Shown: piece after piece, positions 51,553 to 59,553 of the stretch
How the letters are laid out: each line of letters begins with the position of its first letter
Numbering within the stretch: position 1 is the stretch's first letter
Source: KBS50 sp042434095
GTDB taxonomy: Bacteria; Actinomycetota; Actinomycetes; Mycobacteriales; Micromonosporaceae
Direction of reading: 5' to 3'
NCBI RefSeq assembly: GCF_042434095.1
Contig: NZ_JBHLUE010000020.1
Location: forward strand, 1-64,000
Length of the DNA stretch: 64,000 nt
The notes under the pieces: model-generated
Database searches by the model: none
Seen by the model: the letters and a program-made list of their open reading frames with translations, nothing else
What the model was told of the DNA's origin: nothing
Made by a program: the position numbers and the translations under genes

Positions 51553-52623
51553 TCAGGCGGGGTCGCGATGGCCGGGCAGCCCGCCGAGCAGGCGGCGGCG
51601 GACCGCGCCGGCCGGCCGCATCGGCGCGCTGGCCGTGCCGGTCCCGGTGGCCATGCCGGCGATGACCTCCCGGACGGCCTGCCGGGCGTCCCGGGCCGGG
51701 CGCCAGCCCAGCACCTCGGCGGCGCGGCCGCAGTCCATCAGCGGAACCGCGGCGGCCAGGTCGACCCAGCCCGGCTCGGTGGGCTGCAGCCGGGCCCGCC
51801 ACGCGGCGCCGGCCAGCAGCCGCAGCGCCGACACGGGAACCGGCACCGGCCGGCCACCGAACTCGTCGGCCAGCGTCGGCCCGTCCAGCACCGGCTCGGT
51901 GGCGATGTTGAACGCGCCGGTGGCGCCGGTCCGCAGCGCCCGCAGGTACGCCTCGGCGGCGTCGTCGGCATGCACGCACTGGGCCCGCAGCCGGCGGCTG
52001 GCCGGCACCACCGGGATCCGGCCACGGCGCAGCAGCGAGACCGGCACCAGCGGGCCGAGGAAATAGCGGGCGATCTCCGCGCCCGCGTCCCGCTGGAAGA
52101 CCAGGCCCATCCGTAGCCGGGCCACCTTCAGGTCCGGATCGTCCCGCTCGGCGCCGTCGAGCAGGTCCTCCACGGCGGCCTTGTCGACGCTGTAGCCGGA
52201 CCGCCGCACGCCGGTGTGCGGCCAGCTCTCGTCGACGAGCCGGTCCTTCGGGCCGGGGGCGTAGGTGCCGACCGACGAGGCGTACACCAGCCGGTGCACG
52301 CCGGCCGCGCGCATGGCGGCCAGCAGGTGGGCAGTGCCGGTCACGTTCGTCCGCCGCAGCCGCTCCCGGTCGTGGCTCGGCTGGATCTGCCAGGCCAGGT
52401 GCACCACGGCATCCACCCCGGCCAGCCAGCCGGCGAGCCGGTCCGGCGCCGCCGGATCGCCCAGGTCCACGGCATGCCAGCGGGCCAGGTCGTACGGCTG
52501 TCCCGCGCCGGGCACCGGCGGACGGCGGGCCAGGCCGACCACCTCCAGGTCGGTCTCTGCCGCCAGCCGCCGCAGCAGGGCGGTCCCGACGTTGCCGGTG
52601 GCTCCCGTGATCGCGATGCGCAT
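51553..52623 (-). CDS. NAD-dependent epimerase/dehydratase family protein
   Basis: 356 residues. Extended SDR: MRIAITGATGNVGTALLRRL, VDAVVHLAW, YASSVGTYAPG and YSVDKAAVE (Tyr-x3-Lys). The C-terminal half varies. ATG at 52623; the frame upstream is out of character. Substrate unknown. It is separated by 160 bases from the envelope operon and divergent from dedA. Confidence 0.87.
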   Translation of the reverse strand: MRIAITGATGNVGTALLRRLAAETDLEVVGLARRPPVPGAGQPYDLARWHAVDLGDPAAPDRLAGWLAGVDAVVHLAWQIQPSHDRERLRRTNVTGTAHLLAAMRAAGVHRLVYASSVGTYAPGPKDRLVDESWPHTGVRRSGYSVDKAAVEDLLDGAERDDPDLKVARLRMGLVFQRDAGAEIARYFLGPLVPVSLLRRGRIPVVPASRRLRAQCVHADDAAEAYLRALRTGATGAFNIATEPVLDGPTLADEFGGRPVPVPVSALRLLAGAAWRARLQPTEPGWVDLAAAVPLMDCGRAAEVLGWRPARDARQAVREVIAGMATGTGTASAPMRPAGAVRRRLLGGLPGHRDPA

Positions 52624-52721
52624 GTGCGGGCGGTACCCCAGCGAACGGGTGATATGCGCCTCCGCGCCCGGTCGACCCCGGGAAGCGGTTCGGTAGGGTG
52701 CCCTCAGCGGAGGGAGACGCG

Positions 52722-53579
52722 GTGCACCACGTGGAGGCTTGGCTCGGGACGCTGCCTGCAATCGGCGTCTATCTGCTCGTCGGGCTGGTGATCGGCGTCG
52801 AGAGCATGGGCGTACCGCTGCCCGGGGAGATCGTCCTGGTCAGCGCCGCGCTGCTGGCCGCGGCCGGGGTGGTCGGCCCGGAGGGGGTGGCCATCGCCGC
52901 GGCGGCCGGCGCCATCGTCGGGGATTCCGTCGGGTACGCCGCGGGCCGGCGCGGCGGACGTCCACTGCTCGACCGGCTGGGCCGGCGCTTCCCCCGGCAC
53001 CTGGGGCCGGAGCAGATCGACCGGGCCGAGCGGCTGTTCGCCCGGTGGGGCGTCTGGGCGGTGTTCCTCGGCCGGTTCGTGGCGCTGCTGCGCATCCTCG
53101 CCGGGCCGCTGGCCGGCGCGCTGCGGGTGCCGTACCGGCGCTTCCTGCTGGCCAACGCGGCCGGCGGGGTGATCTGGGCGGGCGGCACCACCTATCTGAT
53201 CTATTCGGTGGGCCGGGTGGCCGAGCGGTGGCTCAAGGACCTGTCCTGGGTCGCGCTCGGGGTGGCGATCCTGGCCGGCGTGGGCAGCACCCTCTGGCTT
53301 CGGCACCGGGCCGGTCGGGCCGGCCCGGCGGGCCACCGGCCGGCCCAGGATGCCCGTGATGCCGGGAATGTCGGGCCGGCCGGGCATGTTGTGCCCCCGG
53401 ACGACCGAACGGGCCACGACGGGACCGGAACCGTACCGGTCGCGGCGGCCCGCCCGGGCGAGTCGGCCACCGGGCCGACCGGATCCGCCGCTCCGAGCGG
53501 GTCCGCCGCACAGCCGGCCGGCTCGGCCGGCCGCTCGACCGGATCCGGAAGTTCCCCGGAGGGGCCATCGGCCGGTTGA
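52722..53579 (+). CDS. DedA family membrane protein
   Basis: 285 residues. SNARE-associated/DedA core: GLVIGVESMGVPLPGEIVLV, GDSVGYAAGRRGG, FLGRFVALLRILAGPLAG and a re-entrant-loop region. DedA proteins move lipid carriers such as undecaprenyl phosphate across the membrane. GTG at 52722 chosen because GGAGGGA is 6 bases upstream. A Ser/Thr/Pro/Gly-rich tail of about 85 residues is atypical and probably disordered. Confidence 0.88.
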   Translation: MHHVEAWLGTLPAIGVYLLVGLVIGVESMGVPLPGEIVLVSAALLAAAGVVGPEGVAIAAAAGAIVGDSVGYAAGRRGGRPLLDRLGRRFPRHLGPEQIDRAERLFARWGVWAVFLGRFVALLRILAGPLAGALRVPYRRFLLANAAGGVIWAGGTTYLIYSVGRVAERWLKDLSWVALGVAILAGVGSTLWLRHRAGRAGPAGHRPAQDARDAGNVGPAGHVVPPDDRTGHDGTGTVPVAAARPGESATGPTGSAAPSGSAAQPAGSAGRSTGSGSSPEGPSAG

Positions 53580-53594
53580 TCAACACCAGCTGAT

Positions 53595-53618
53595 CGCCGG
53601 CCGGGGATTCGGCCGGCG
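53595..53618 (+). terminator. Short hairpin after dedA
   Basis: CGCCGGCCG and CGGCCGGCG form a perfect 9-bp stem 16 bases after the dedA stop. Confidence 0.65.
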
Positions 53619-53683
53619 ACCAGCACCGGAGGATGCGATCAGCGCCGGCGGACCACCCCCGGGGTGGCGGTCCGGGCCGGGGC

Positions 53684-53869
53684 TCAGCGCCAGCGCCGCG
53701 ACCGGGACTTCTTTGCCGGGCGGATCATGTCGGCGGCCTGGTTGAGCAGGCCGCTGGTCCGCGAGGGGCCGCGGCGCTTCTCGATCGCCCGGCTGAGCCC
53801 CCGGGCCCCGGCCGCGGCCAGCGGCAGGGCGACGGCGGTGATCGCAAACCGCTTCATCAGCATCTTCAT
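53684..53869 (-). CDS. Small basic secreted or membrane protein
   Basis: 61 residues. Starts MKMLMKRFAITAVALPLAAA, a signal peptide or single helix, and ends in a basic KKSRSRRWR tail. GGAG upstream of the ATG at 53869. I do not recognise the family. Divergent from the acyltransferase gene. Confidence 0.6.
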   Translation of the reverse strand: MKMLMKRFAITAVALPLAAAGARGLSRAIEKRRGPSRTSGLLNQAADMIRPAKKSRSRRWR

Positions 53870-54106
53870 ATCGTTTCTCCAGGTTCGCCGGCTTACATGG
53901 GGCGACTGGATGTACCCCGTACCGGGAGCGCTCATGCCGACTACGCCACAAGGGCCACGCCAGCACCGGGACCGGCGCGGCGCCGCCGCGCCGGTCGGCC
54001 GGTCGTCCGGTGCCGCCGGGCGCGGCGCGGGCGGGCGGCCGGACCGGGTGGGTTTTCCCGCTCGTCCGGCCGGGCAATGCTTCTCACGCTCGGACGGGAG
54101 GCTCTC

Positions 54107-56032
54107 ATGACACCGGACGCGGTCACCGCCACGCCGGTGCCCGACCGCGACAGTCCGGCGCCGGCCCGTGCCGCGGGCCGGGACCGCTACCTCGACCTGT
54201 GGCGCGCCGCCGCGCTCGGCCGGGTGGTGATCTACCACGTCTTCGGCTGGCTCTGGCTGACCGTCCTGTTCCCCGCCATGGGGCTGATGTTCGCGCTCGC
54301 CGGGTCGCTCATGGCCAGCTCGCTGGACCGCACCGGTCCGGCCGCGGTGGGCCGCCGGATGCGCCGGCTGCTGCCGCCGCTGTGGGCGTTCGGGGCGATC
54401 GCCGTACCGCTGCTGCTGCTCACCGGGTGGCGGGCCCGGCCGGCCGGCGGGCTCGGCTGGGGCGAGCTGCTGTGGTGGGTGCTGCCCGTCCGGACCCCGC
54501 CGGTGGGCGACCAGGCCTGGGCGTGGGCGTTCAACGTGGTGCTCTGGTACATCGTCACGTACCTCTGGCTCGTCCTGCTGTCCCCCATGCTGCTGGCCCT
54601 GTTCCGGCGGTGGCCGTGGCCCACGGTGGCGGTGGCCGCGCTGCTGCCGGTGCTGGCCCGGTTCGACATCGCCCGGCTGGACGGCTACTTCGCGGAGCAG
54701 GCCACGAACGTCTCCAGCTACCTGGCCTGCTGGCTGCTGGGCTTCGCGCACCACGACGGCCTGCTGCGCCGGATCCCGGCCCGCCGGTACGCCGCCGCGG
54801 TGGCCGGGCTGGCCGTCGCCGGCGCCGCCTGGATCATCCTGGACGGCGTGCACGCCGGCGTGTACGACCTCAACCGCATCGAGGGCGGCAACACGCTGTG
54901 GTCGATGGCCTTCGTGGCCACGGTCCTGCGGTTCCGGCCCACGCTGGCCTGGTTGGCCCGGGTCCGGCCGCTGAGCCGCGCGGTCGAGCTGCTCAACGCG
55001 CGCGCGGTGACCGTGTACCTCTGGCACCTGCCCGTGGGGATGGTGGCGGCGCTGCTGCTGACCCCCGTGGACACCCACAACTACTGGGCCAACGTGGCGA
55101 TCCGGATCACCGTCGTCTGGGCGCTGCTCGCCGTACCGGTGGGGCTCTTCGGATGGGTCGAGGACGTGGCGGCCCGGCGGCGGCCGGCGATCCTGCCGCC
55201 GAGCGCCCTCCCCTGGACCCGGCCGGCGGCGACGGTGCCCGGGTGGTCGCTCCGGACGGCGGTGGCCCGTTGGGCGGCGCTGCTCCCCCGACCGGGCCGG
55301 AGCGCCCGGGCCGCCGCGGAGCCCGCGCTGTCGGGCGCGGAGCTGGCGCTGTCGCGGGCGGAGCCGGCGCTGTCGCGGGCGGAGCCGGCGCTCTCGGGCG
55401 CGGAGCCGGCGCTGTCGCGGGCGGAGCCGGCGCTGTCGCGCGGGGCCGAGGGGACGCCGGGACGGTCCCGGACGCGGCTCGGGAACGGCTGGCACCGGGC
55501 CATGGTGGGCGGCGTGGCCTGCCTTTCCGTGGTGCTCGCCGGGGCTGCCCTGCACGTGATTCCGGGCCTGCCGGTGCCGCCGTCCCTCCCGGTCGCCCAG
55601 GCCGAGACGCCCCGGTACCTCAGCGACCAGGTGCTGGTGCTGGACGACGCCGACGCCGAGACCCCGGGGCTGGTGGCGGTCTCGGCCGCGGCCGGCGACA
55701 CCGCGGTGACGGTCGGCGGTACGGCGTACCCGAACGCGGTGGTGGCGCGGACCCCAAGCCGGATCAGGGTCCACCCGCCCTCCGGCTGTGACCGGCTGCG
55801 GGCGCTCACCGGGATCGGCGGCGACGCCGACGCGGCGGCCCAGGTCACCTTCGCGGTGCAGGCCGACGGCACGACCGTCTTCGACTCCGGGGCGCGGACC
55901 GCCGCCGACGGCGCCGCCGAGGTGGACGTGCCGCTGCCGACCAGCACCACCGCGATCGAGCTGGTGGCCACCAGCTCGACCGGACCGGCCTCCGCCGTCT
56001 GGGCCGACGCCCACTTCCTCTGCGCCTCCTGA
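54107..56032 (+). CDS. Acyltransferase-3-type membrane protein fused to an NPCBM domain
   Basis: 641 residues. Residues about 25-375 are a ten-helix acyltransferase: RDRYLDLWRAAALGRVVIYH, ending in VTVYLWHLPVGMVAA. Six heptapeptides of the type AEPALSR follow (about 404-445). Then one more membrane helix and, from about 500, an external NPCBM-like beta domain (YLSDQVLVLD to VWADAHFLC). Acyltransferase-3 enzymes O-acylate sugars or antibiotics at the membrane; NPCBM binds carbohydrate. The fusion suggests modification of a surface polysaccharide. ATG at 54107 with GGGAGG. Confidence 0.85.
   Translation: MTPDAVTATPVPDRDSPAPARAAGRDRYLDLWRAAALGRVVIYHVFGWLWLTVLFPAMGLMFALAGSLMASSLDRTGPAAVGRRMRRLLPPLWAFGAIAVPLLLLTGWRARPAGGLGWGELLWWVLPVRTPPVGDQAWAWAFNVVLWYIVTYLWLVLLSPMLLALFRRWPWPTVAVAALLPVLARFDIARLDGYFAEQATNVSSYLACWLLGFAHHDGLLRRIPARRYAAAVAGLAVAGAAWIILDGVHAGVYDLNRIEGGNTLWSMAFVATVLRFRPTLAWLARVRPLSRAVELLNARAVTVYLWHLPVGMVAALLLTPVDTHNYWANVAIRITVVWALLAVPVGLFGWVEDVAARRRPAILPPSALPWTRPAATVPGWSLRTAVARWAALLPRPGRSARAAAEPALSGAELALSRAEPALSRAEPALSGAEPALSRAEPALSRGAEGTPGRSRTRLGNGWHRAMVGGVACLSVVLAGAALHVIPGLPVPPSLPVAQAETPRYLSDQVLVLDDADAETPGLVAVSAAAGDTAVTVGGTAYPNAVVARTPSRIRVHPPSGCDRLRALTGIGGDADAAAQVTFAVQADGTTVFDSGARTAADGAAEVDVPLPTSTTAIELVATSSTGPASAVWADAHFLCAS
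55316..55441. repeat. 21-bp coding tandem repeat in the acyltransferase gene
   Basis: Six in-frame units of 21 bp (GCGGAGCCGGCGCTGTCGCGG type) encode the AEPALSR heptads between the acyltransferase and the C-terminal domain. Confidence 0.9.
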
Positions 56033-56194
56033 CCCACCTCCCCCGCCGGTCGGCGGTGTGGCGGCGGGCGGCGATCGGCCGGCGGGCGGTCGGCAGCGGG
56101 CCGATCGGCGGGCGACGGGCGGCCGGCGGGCGGGAGTGGGCCGATCGCCGAGCGACCTCGGTCGGCGAGCGACCGCGGTCGGCGGGCGGCCGGG

Positions 56195-56255
56195 TTGATC
56201 ACGGGCTCCACCGCGGGCCGGACGAGCCGGAACGCGCGGTGGAGCCCATGATCAA
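56195..56255. terminator. Hairpin between converging genes
   Basis: 21-base arms (56195-56215 and 56235-56255) with one mismatch, between the stops at 56032 and 56280. The outer TTGATC matches the palindrome at 642-695. The rest of the 247-base gap is GGCGGGCG-type imperfect repeats. Confidence 0.8.
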
Positions 56256-56279
56256 GGCCGGACGACGCGCGGGTGGGTG

Positions 56280-57725
56280 TCAGGCGTAGAGGGCGATGGC
56301 GTCGTTGGCGCCGACGGTGGCGGTGAACCGGCCCGAGCCGTCGACCGAGTACGTCGGTCCGGTGCAGCCGCCGCCGCTGCGGTCCCCGTGCTGCACGTCG
56401 CAGTACGTGCCGGCCGGCAGCGAGGTCTGGAACGTCTGCGTCACCGCGAACGACTCGTGGTTGATCGCCACGTACCCCCGGTTGCCCCGGCCGAAGGCGA
56501 TCGCCTGGTAGCCGTTGGACCACCAGTTGGTCACCCCGGTGCCCGCCACGGCGTTGCGGAAGCCGACCATGTTGGCGATCTGCCGCCACGCGTGCTGGCA
56601 CTTCCAGCCGTTGCTGAAGCAGGCGCTCACGGCGCCACCGTTCGGCGGCCCCGCGTCGATGTCGGAGAACTCATAGCCGGAGTAGACGTTCGGCGCGCCG
56701 TACGGCCAGGCCAGCATGTACACGTTGGCCAGCGTGTAGGTGGCGTTGTACTTGTAGTTGAGCGTCGAGCCGTTTCGCTCGGTGTCCCAGTTGTCGACGA
56801 AGGTGCGGGCCTTGCCGCTGGGCAGGTAGCCCCAGGACTGGCCCCAGTTGTTCAGGTACGCGAGCCGCTCGCTGGTGAAGATCCGCTTGAGGTCGTACGC
56901 GGCGCGGAACTCGTCCACGTCGCCGTTGCCGGTGTACTCGTCGGGCTGCACGGCCTCGCCGGCGCCGTAGATGACCTCCTGCACCCAGAAGACGCCCGGG
57001 TTGGACAGCTTGCTCTTGATCGCGGCCAGGTCGCCGGCCGCGATGTGCTTGGCCCCGTCGATCCGGAAACCGTCCACGCCCATCGACAGCAGGCTGTTCA
57101 GGTAGCCGGCGATCCGGCCCCGCACATAGTCGCTGCCGGTGTCCAGGTCGGCGAGGTTGACCAGCTCGCAGTTCTGCACGTTGCTCCGGTCGGCGTAGTT
57201 GCTCACCGGGCTGTGGCAGGAGTGGAAGTCCTGCACCTGGTAGTACCCGGGATAGTCGTACTTGGTGTAGCTCGAGCCGCCGGTGCCGGTGCCGGAGCCC
57301 GCGGTCATGTGGTTGACCACGGCGTCGGCGATCACCTTGACGCCGGCAGCGTGGCAGGCGTTGACCATGTTCCGGAACGAGGACCCGTCGCCGAGCCGGC
57401 CGGCGATCCGGTACGACACCGGCTGGTACGACGTCCACCACTGACCGCCCTGGATGTGCTCCTGCGGCGGCGACACCTCGACCAGGCCGTACCCCTTGGG
57501 GCCCAGCGTCGAGGAGCAGGCGGTGGCGACCGAGTCGTACCGCCATTCGAAGAGCGTGGCGGTGACGTCGCGGGCGCCGGGCGGCGAGGCCAGCGCGGGC
57601 TGGTCGGGCGAGCGGGCCGCGACGGTCCAGCCGGCGGTCGCGAGGACGGCCGCGGCCGCGAGGCCGGCGAGGGTACGACGACGCCGGCCGGCGAACCGGC
57701 CGGGTCTGGGCACGACGGTGTGCAT
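56280..57725 (-). CDS. Secreted alpha-amylase (GH13)
   Basis: 481 residues. Signal peptide with basic RRRR then a hydrophobic stretch, cleaved near ALA (about 45). GH13 regions I-IV are readable: DAVVNHM, GFRIDGAKH (nucleophile Asp), EVIYG (acid Glu), FVDNWDTER. The last usually reads FVDNHD, so the transition-state-stabilising His is Trp here. The C-terminal all-beta domain ends without a starch-binding module. ATG at 57725 with GGAGG. Promoter and CTTGCAG-type repeats upstream. Confidence 0.92.
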   Translation of the reverse strand: MHTVVPRPGRFAGRRRRTLAGLAAAAVLATAGWTVAARSPDQPALASPPGARDVTATLFEWRYDSVATACSSTLGPKGYGLVEVSPPQEHIQGGQWWTSYQPVSYRIAGRLGDGSSFRNMVNACHAAGVKVIADAVVNHMTAGSGTGTGGSSYTKYDYPGYYQVQDFHSCHSPVSNYADRSNVQNCELVNLADLDTGSDYVRGRIAGYLNSLLSMGVDGFRIDGAKHIAAGDLAAIKSKLSNPGVFWVQEVIYGAGEAVQPDEYTGNGDVDEFRAAYDLKRIFTSERLAYLNNWGQSWGYLPSGKARTFVDNWDTERNGSTLNYKYNATYTLANVYMLAWPYGAPNVYSGYEFSDIDAGPPNGGAVSACFSNGWKCQHAWRQIANMVGFRNAVAGTGVTNWWSNGYQAIAFGRGNRGYVAINHESFAVTQTFQTSLPAGTYCDVQHGDRSGGGCTGPTYSVDGSGRFTATVGANDAIALYA

Positions 57726-57817
57726 GACTGCCTCCGGGGGAAGGGGCGGGCTTCGACCGCGCCGCGCCGCGGCGGATCGACGCCACGACGCACGCCGGTC
57801 ACGCCCCCGCACAGCGC

Positions 57818-57858
57818 CTGCAAAGTTTCTGCAAGATTGATGAAACTTGCTGGAAACT
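57818..57858 (-). promoter_or_regulatory. CTTGCAG-type operator repeats before the amylase gene
   Basis: On the minus strand, after the promoter: CAAGTTTC is repeated twice, then CTTGCAG and CTTTGCAG. Direct repeats of CTTGCAG are established control elements of Streptomyces amylase and chitinase genes, bound by LacI-type MalR/Reg1. Confidence 0.6.
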
Positions 57859-57867
57859 TGTGAACGG

Positions 57868-57896
57868 ACTTTAAGGTGCGGAGGCACCGTCGTCAA
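57868..57896 (-). promoter_or_regulatory. Amylase promoter TTGACG-N17-TAAAGT
   Basis: TTGACG (57896-57891) is followed by 17 bases and TAAAGT (57873-57868) on the minus strand. The transcript would start near 57861 and carry the CTTGCAG-type repeats at its beginning. Confidence 0.7.
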
Positions 57897-57943
57897 TAGA
57901 CGGAGGCAACTCGAATCCCGCCGCGGCCGCGCTTGGATCCGTT

Positions 57944-57991
57944 AACAAGGGGCCCTTCCTATACCGGAAGCGATAACAAGGGGCCCTTCCT
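57944..57991. repeat. Two direct half-copies of the GGGCCC hairpin repeat
   Basis: AACAAGGGGCCCTTCCT occurs at 57944-57960 and 57975-57991, 31 bp apart in the same direction. It matches one arm of the 7418-7465 terminator. Placed just after the stop of the SDR gene at 57998. Confidence 0.85.
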
Positions 57992-57997
57992 TCGGCG

Positions 57998-59017
57998 TCA
58001 GCGGCGGAGGGCGGCGGCCACGGCGGCGCCGGCCGCACCGGCGGCGACCGCGGACGCGGCCAGCAGCGGGCGGTGCCGGGACAGCCAGACCTGCGGGCTG
58101 TGCCCGTGCGCGCGGGCGTCGAAGGCGCCGTGCGCCCCGAAGTCGGTGCCGCGCCCGTCGTCCACCGGGTCCCACAGGTTACTCGGGCGCCGCGGGTCCG
58201 CCGGCTCATCGGTCTGCTGCGACCCGAAGCCGGTACGCGCCAGGTAGCGGTCGAGCAGCCCCGGGATCACCCGGTTGGCCAGGATGGTGGCCACCGTCGA
58301 GCTGCCCACCCAGTACTCCCGCCGGTTCGGGTGGTCGGCCGCGTGCACGATGGCCCGCGCCACCACCTCGGGCTGGTAGATCGGCGGCACCGGCTGGGCG
58401 TGCCGGCTGAGCCGGGACAGCACCCAGCTGAACTGCGGGGTGTTCACGGCCGGAAGGTGCACCTGGGTGACCCGTACGCCGCTGCCCGCGTGCATCAGCT
58501 CGGTGCGCAGCGACTCGGTGAACCCCACGATGGCGTGCTTGGCGCCGCAGTAGGCCGACTGCAGCGGGATCGACCGGTAGGCCAGCGCCGAGCCGACCTG
58601 CACGATCGTGCCGGAGTCCCGCGGCAGCATCCGGTCCAGCGCGGCCCGGGTGCCGTACACGTAGCCCAGGTAGGTCACCTCGGTCACCCGACGGAACTCC
58701 TCCGGGCCGATCTCGACGAACGGGGCGAAGACCGAGGTGAAGGCGTCGTTGATCCACAGGTCGATCGGGCCCAGCTCACCGCTCACCCGCGCCGCCGCGG
58801 CCTCCACCTGGGCGTAGTCGGCCATGTCGGTCGGGATCGGCAGCGCCTGGCCACCGGCGGCCCGCACCTCGGCGGCCGCCGCGTCCAGCCCGGTGGACCC
58901 GCGGGCCAGCAGGGCTATCCGCATCCCCCGGCCGGCCAGCTCGCGGACGACCGCGCGGCCGACCCCCGCGGTGGCCCCGGTGACGACCGCGACCTGGGAC
59001 TGGCGCGCCGAGCCCAT
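57998..59017 (-). CDS. Short-chain dehydrogenase with C-terminal membrane helix
   Basis: 339 residues. Classical SDR: VAVVTGATAGVGRAVVREL, WINDAFTS (NAG-type block altered), active-site Ser in VQVGSALAYRS, YCGAKHA (Tyr-x3-Lys). A C-terminal extension of about 100 residues ends in a hydrophobic helix (PLLAASAVAAGAAGAAVAAA), which would anchor it at the membrane. ATG at 59017 with GGAGAGGGG. Substrate unknown. Confidence 0.88.
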   Translation of the reverse strand: MGSARQSQVAVVTGATAGVGRAVVRELAGRGMRIALLARGSTGLDAAAAEVRAAGGQALPIPTDMADYAQVEAAAARVSGELGPIDLWINDAFTSVFAPFVEIGPEEFRRVTEVTYLGYVYGTRAALDRMLPRDSGTIVQVGSALAYRSIPLQSAYCGAKHAIVGFTESLRTELMHAGSGVRVTQVHLPAVNTPQFSWVLSRLSRHAQPVPPIYQPEVVARAIVHAADHPNRREYWVGSSTVATILANRVIPGLLDRYLARTGFGSQQTDEPADPRRPSNLWDPVDDGRGTDFGAHGAFDARAHGHSPQVWLSRHRPLLAASAVAAGAAGAAVAAALRR

Positions 59018-59553
59018 ACCGTCTCCCCTCTCCGGCGAGCAAAGTTCCTGGTCCGGCCCGTCTTCCCGGCCCGACCGCCGGCTAACCTCACCACCGGCCG
59101 ACCTGGCCACCGCCTGGCCGCGCCGCCGCTCCCCTCGCCGCCGGCCGACCCCGGGCCCCCACCACCGGCGCCCCGGGCCTTACCACCGGCCGGACCCCGG
59201 GCCTTACCACCGGCCACCCCGGGCCTCACCACCGCCGGACTCGAGCGCCACCTCCGCCGGACCCGAGCCTCACCACCGGCCGGACCCGAGCCCCACCTCC
59301 GGCCGGCCCCGGGCCCCACCACCGGCCGGCCCGGGCCGGCCGGGCATGACGCGGGAAGTGGGGAGGATTGTTGTCGCCCCAGCGGCAACAATCCTCCCCA
59401 GTTCGACCCGTCGCCTGCCGTCCGATGGCGAGCCACTTCGTCCAGCCTCCGCGAGATGCCGGTTTCATCCGTGCCTGCCCGGGTATGCGGCCGGCCCGGT
59501 GGATGCGGGCGACCGCCCGCGTACCGCACCGGCGGCAGGCGAAGGGGGTGCCC
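59018..59553. other. Intergenic stretch with CCACCACCGGCC repeats
   Basis: From about 59140 to 59340 an imperfect 25-30 bp unit containing ACCACCGGCC and CCCGGGCC recurs about eight times. An inverted repeat (59360-59399) and about 150 bases of leader to the next gene follow. Pro/Arg-rich open frames over the repeats are not credible. No cobalamin riboswitch consensus is visible despite the B12-type gene downstream. Confidence 0.55.
59360..59399 (+). promoter_or_regulatory. 14-bp inverted repeat upstream of the radical SAM gene
   Basis: GGGGAGGATTGTTG (59360-59373) and CAACAATCCTCCCC (59386-59399) are perfect arms around 12 bases, 155 bases before the start at 59554. Operator, attenuator or terminator of read-through are all possible. 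Confidence 0.5.

Noticed and set aside
53360..53392. Another GGAAT-N18-GTT match
   Set aside because: It lies inside the dedA coding sequence, lacks the ACAC extension and is expected by chance at this density.
59018..59553. Cobalamin riboswitch before the B12-type radical SAM gene
   Set aside because: The B12-box consensus and surrounding stems could not be found in the leader.
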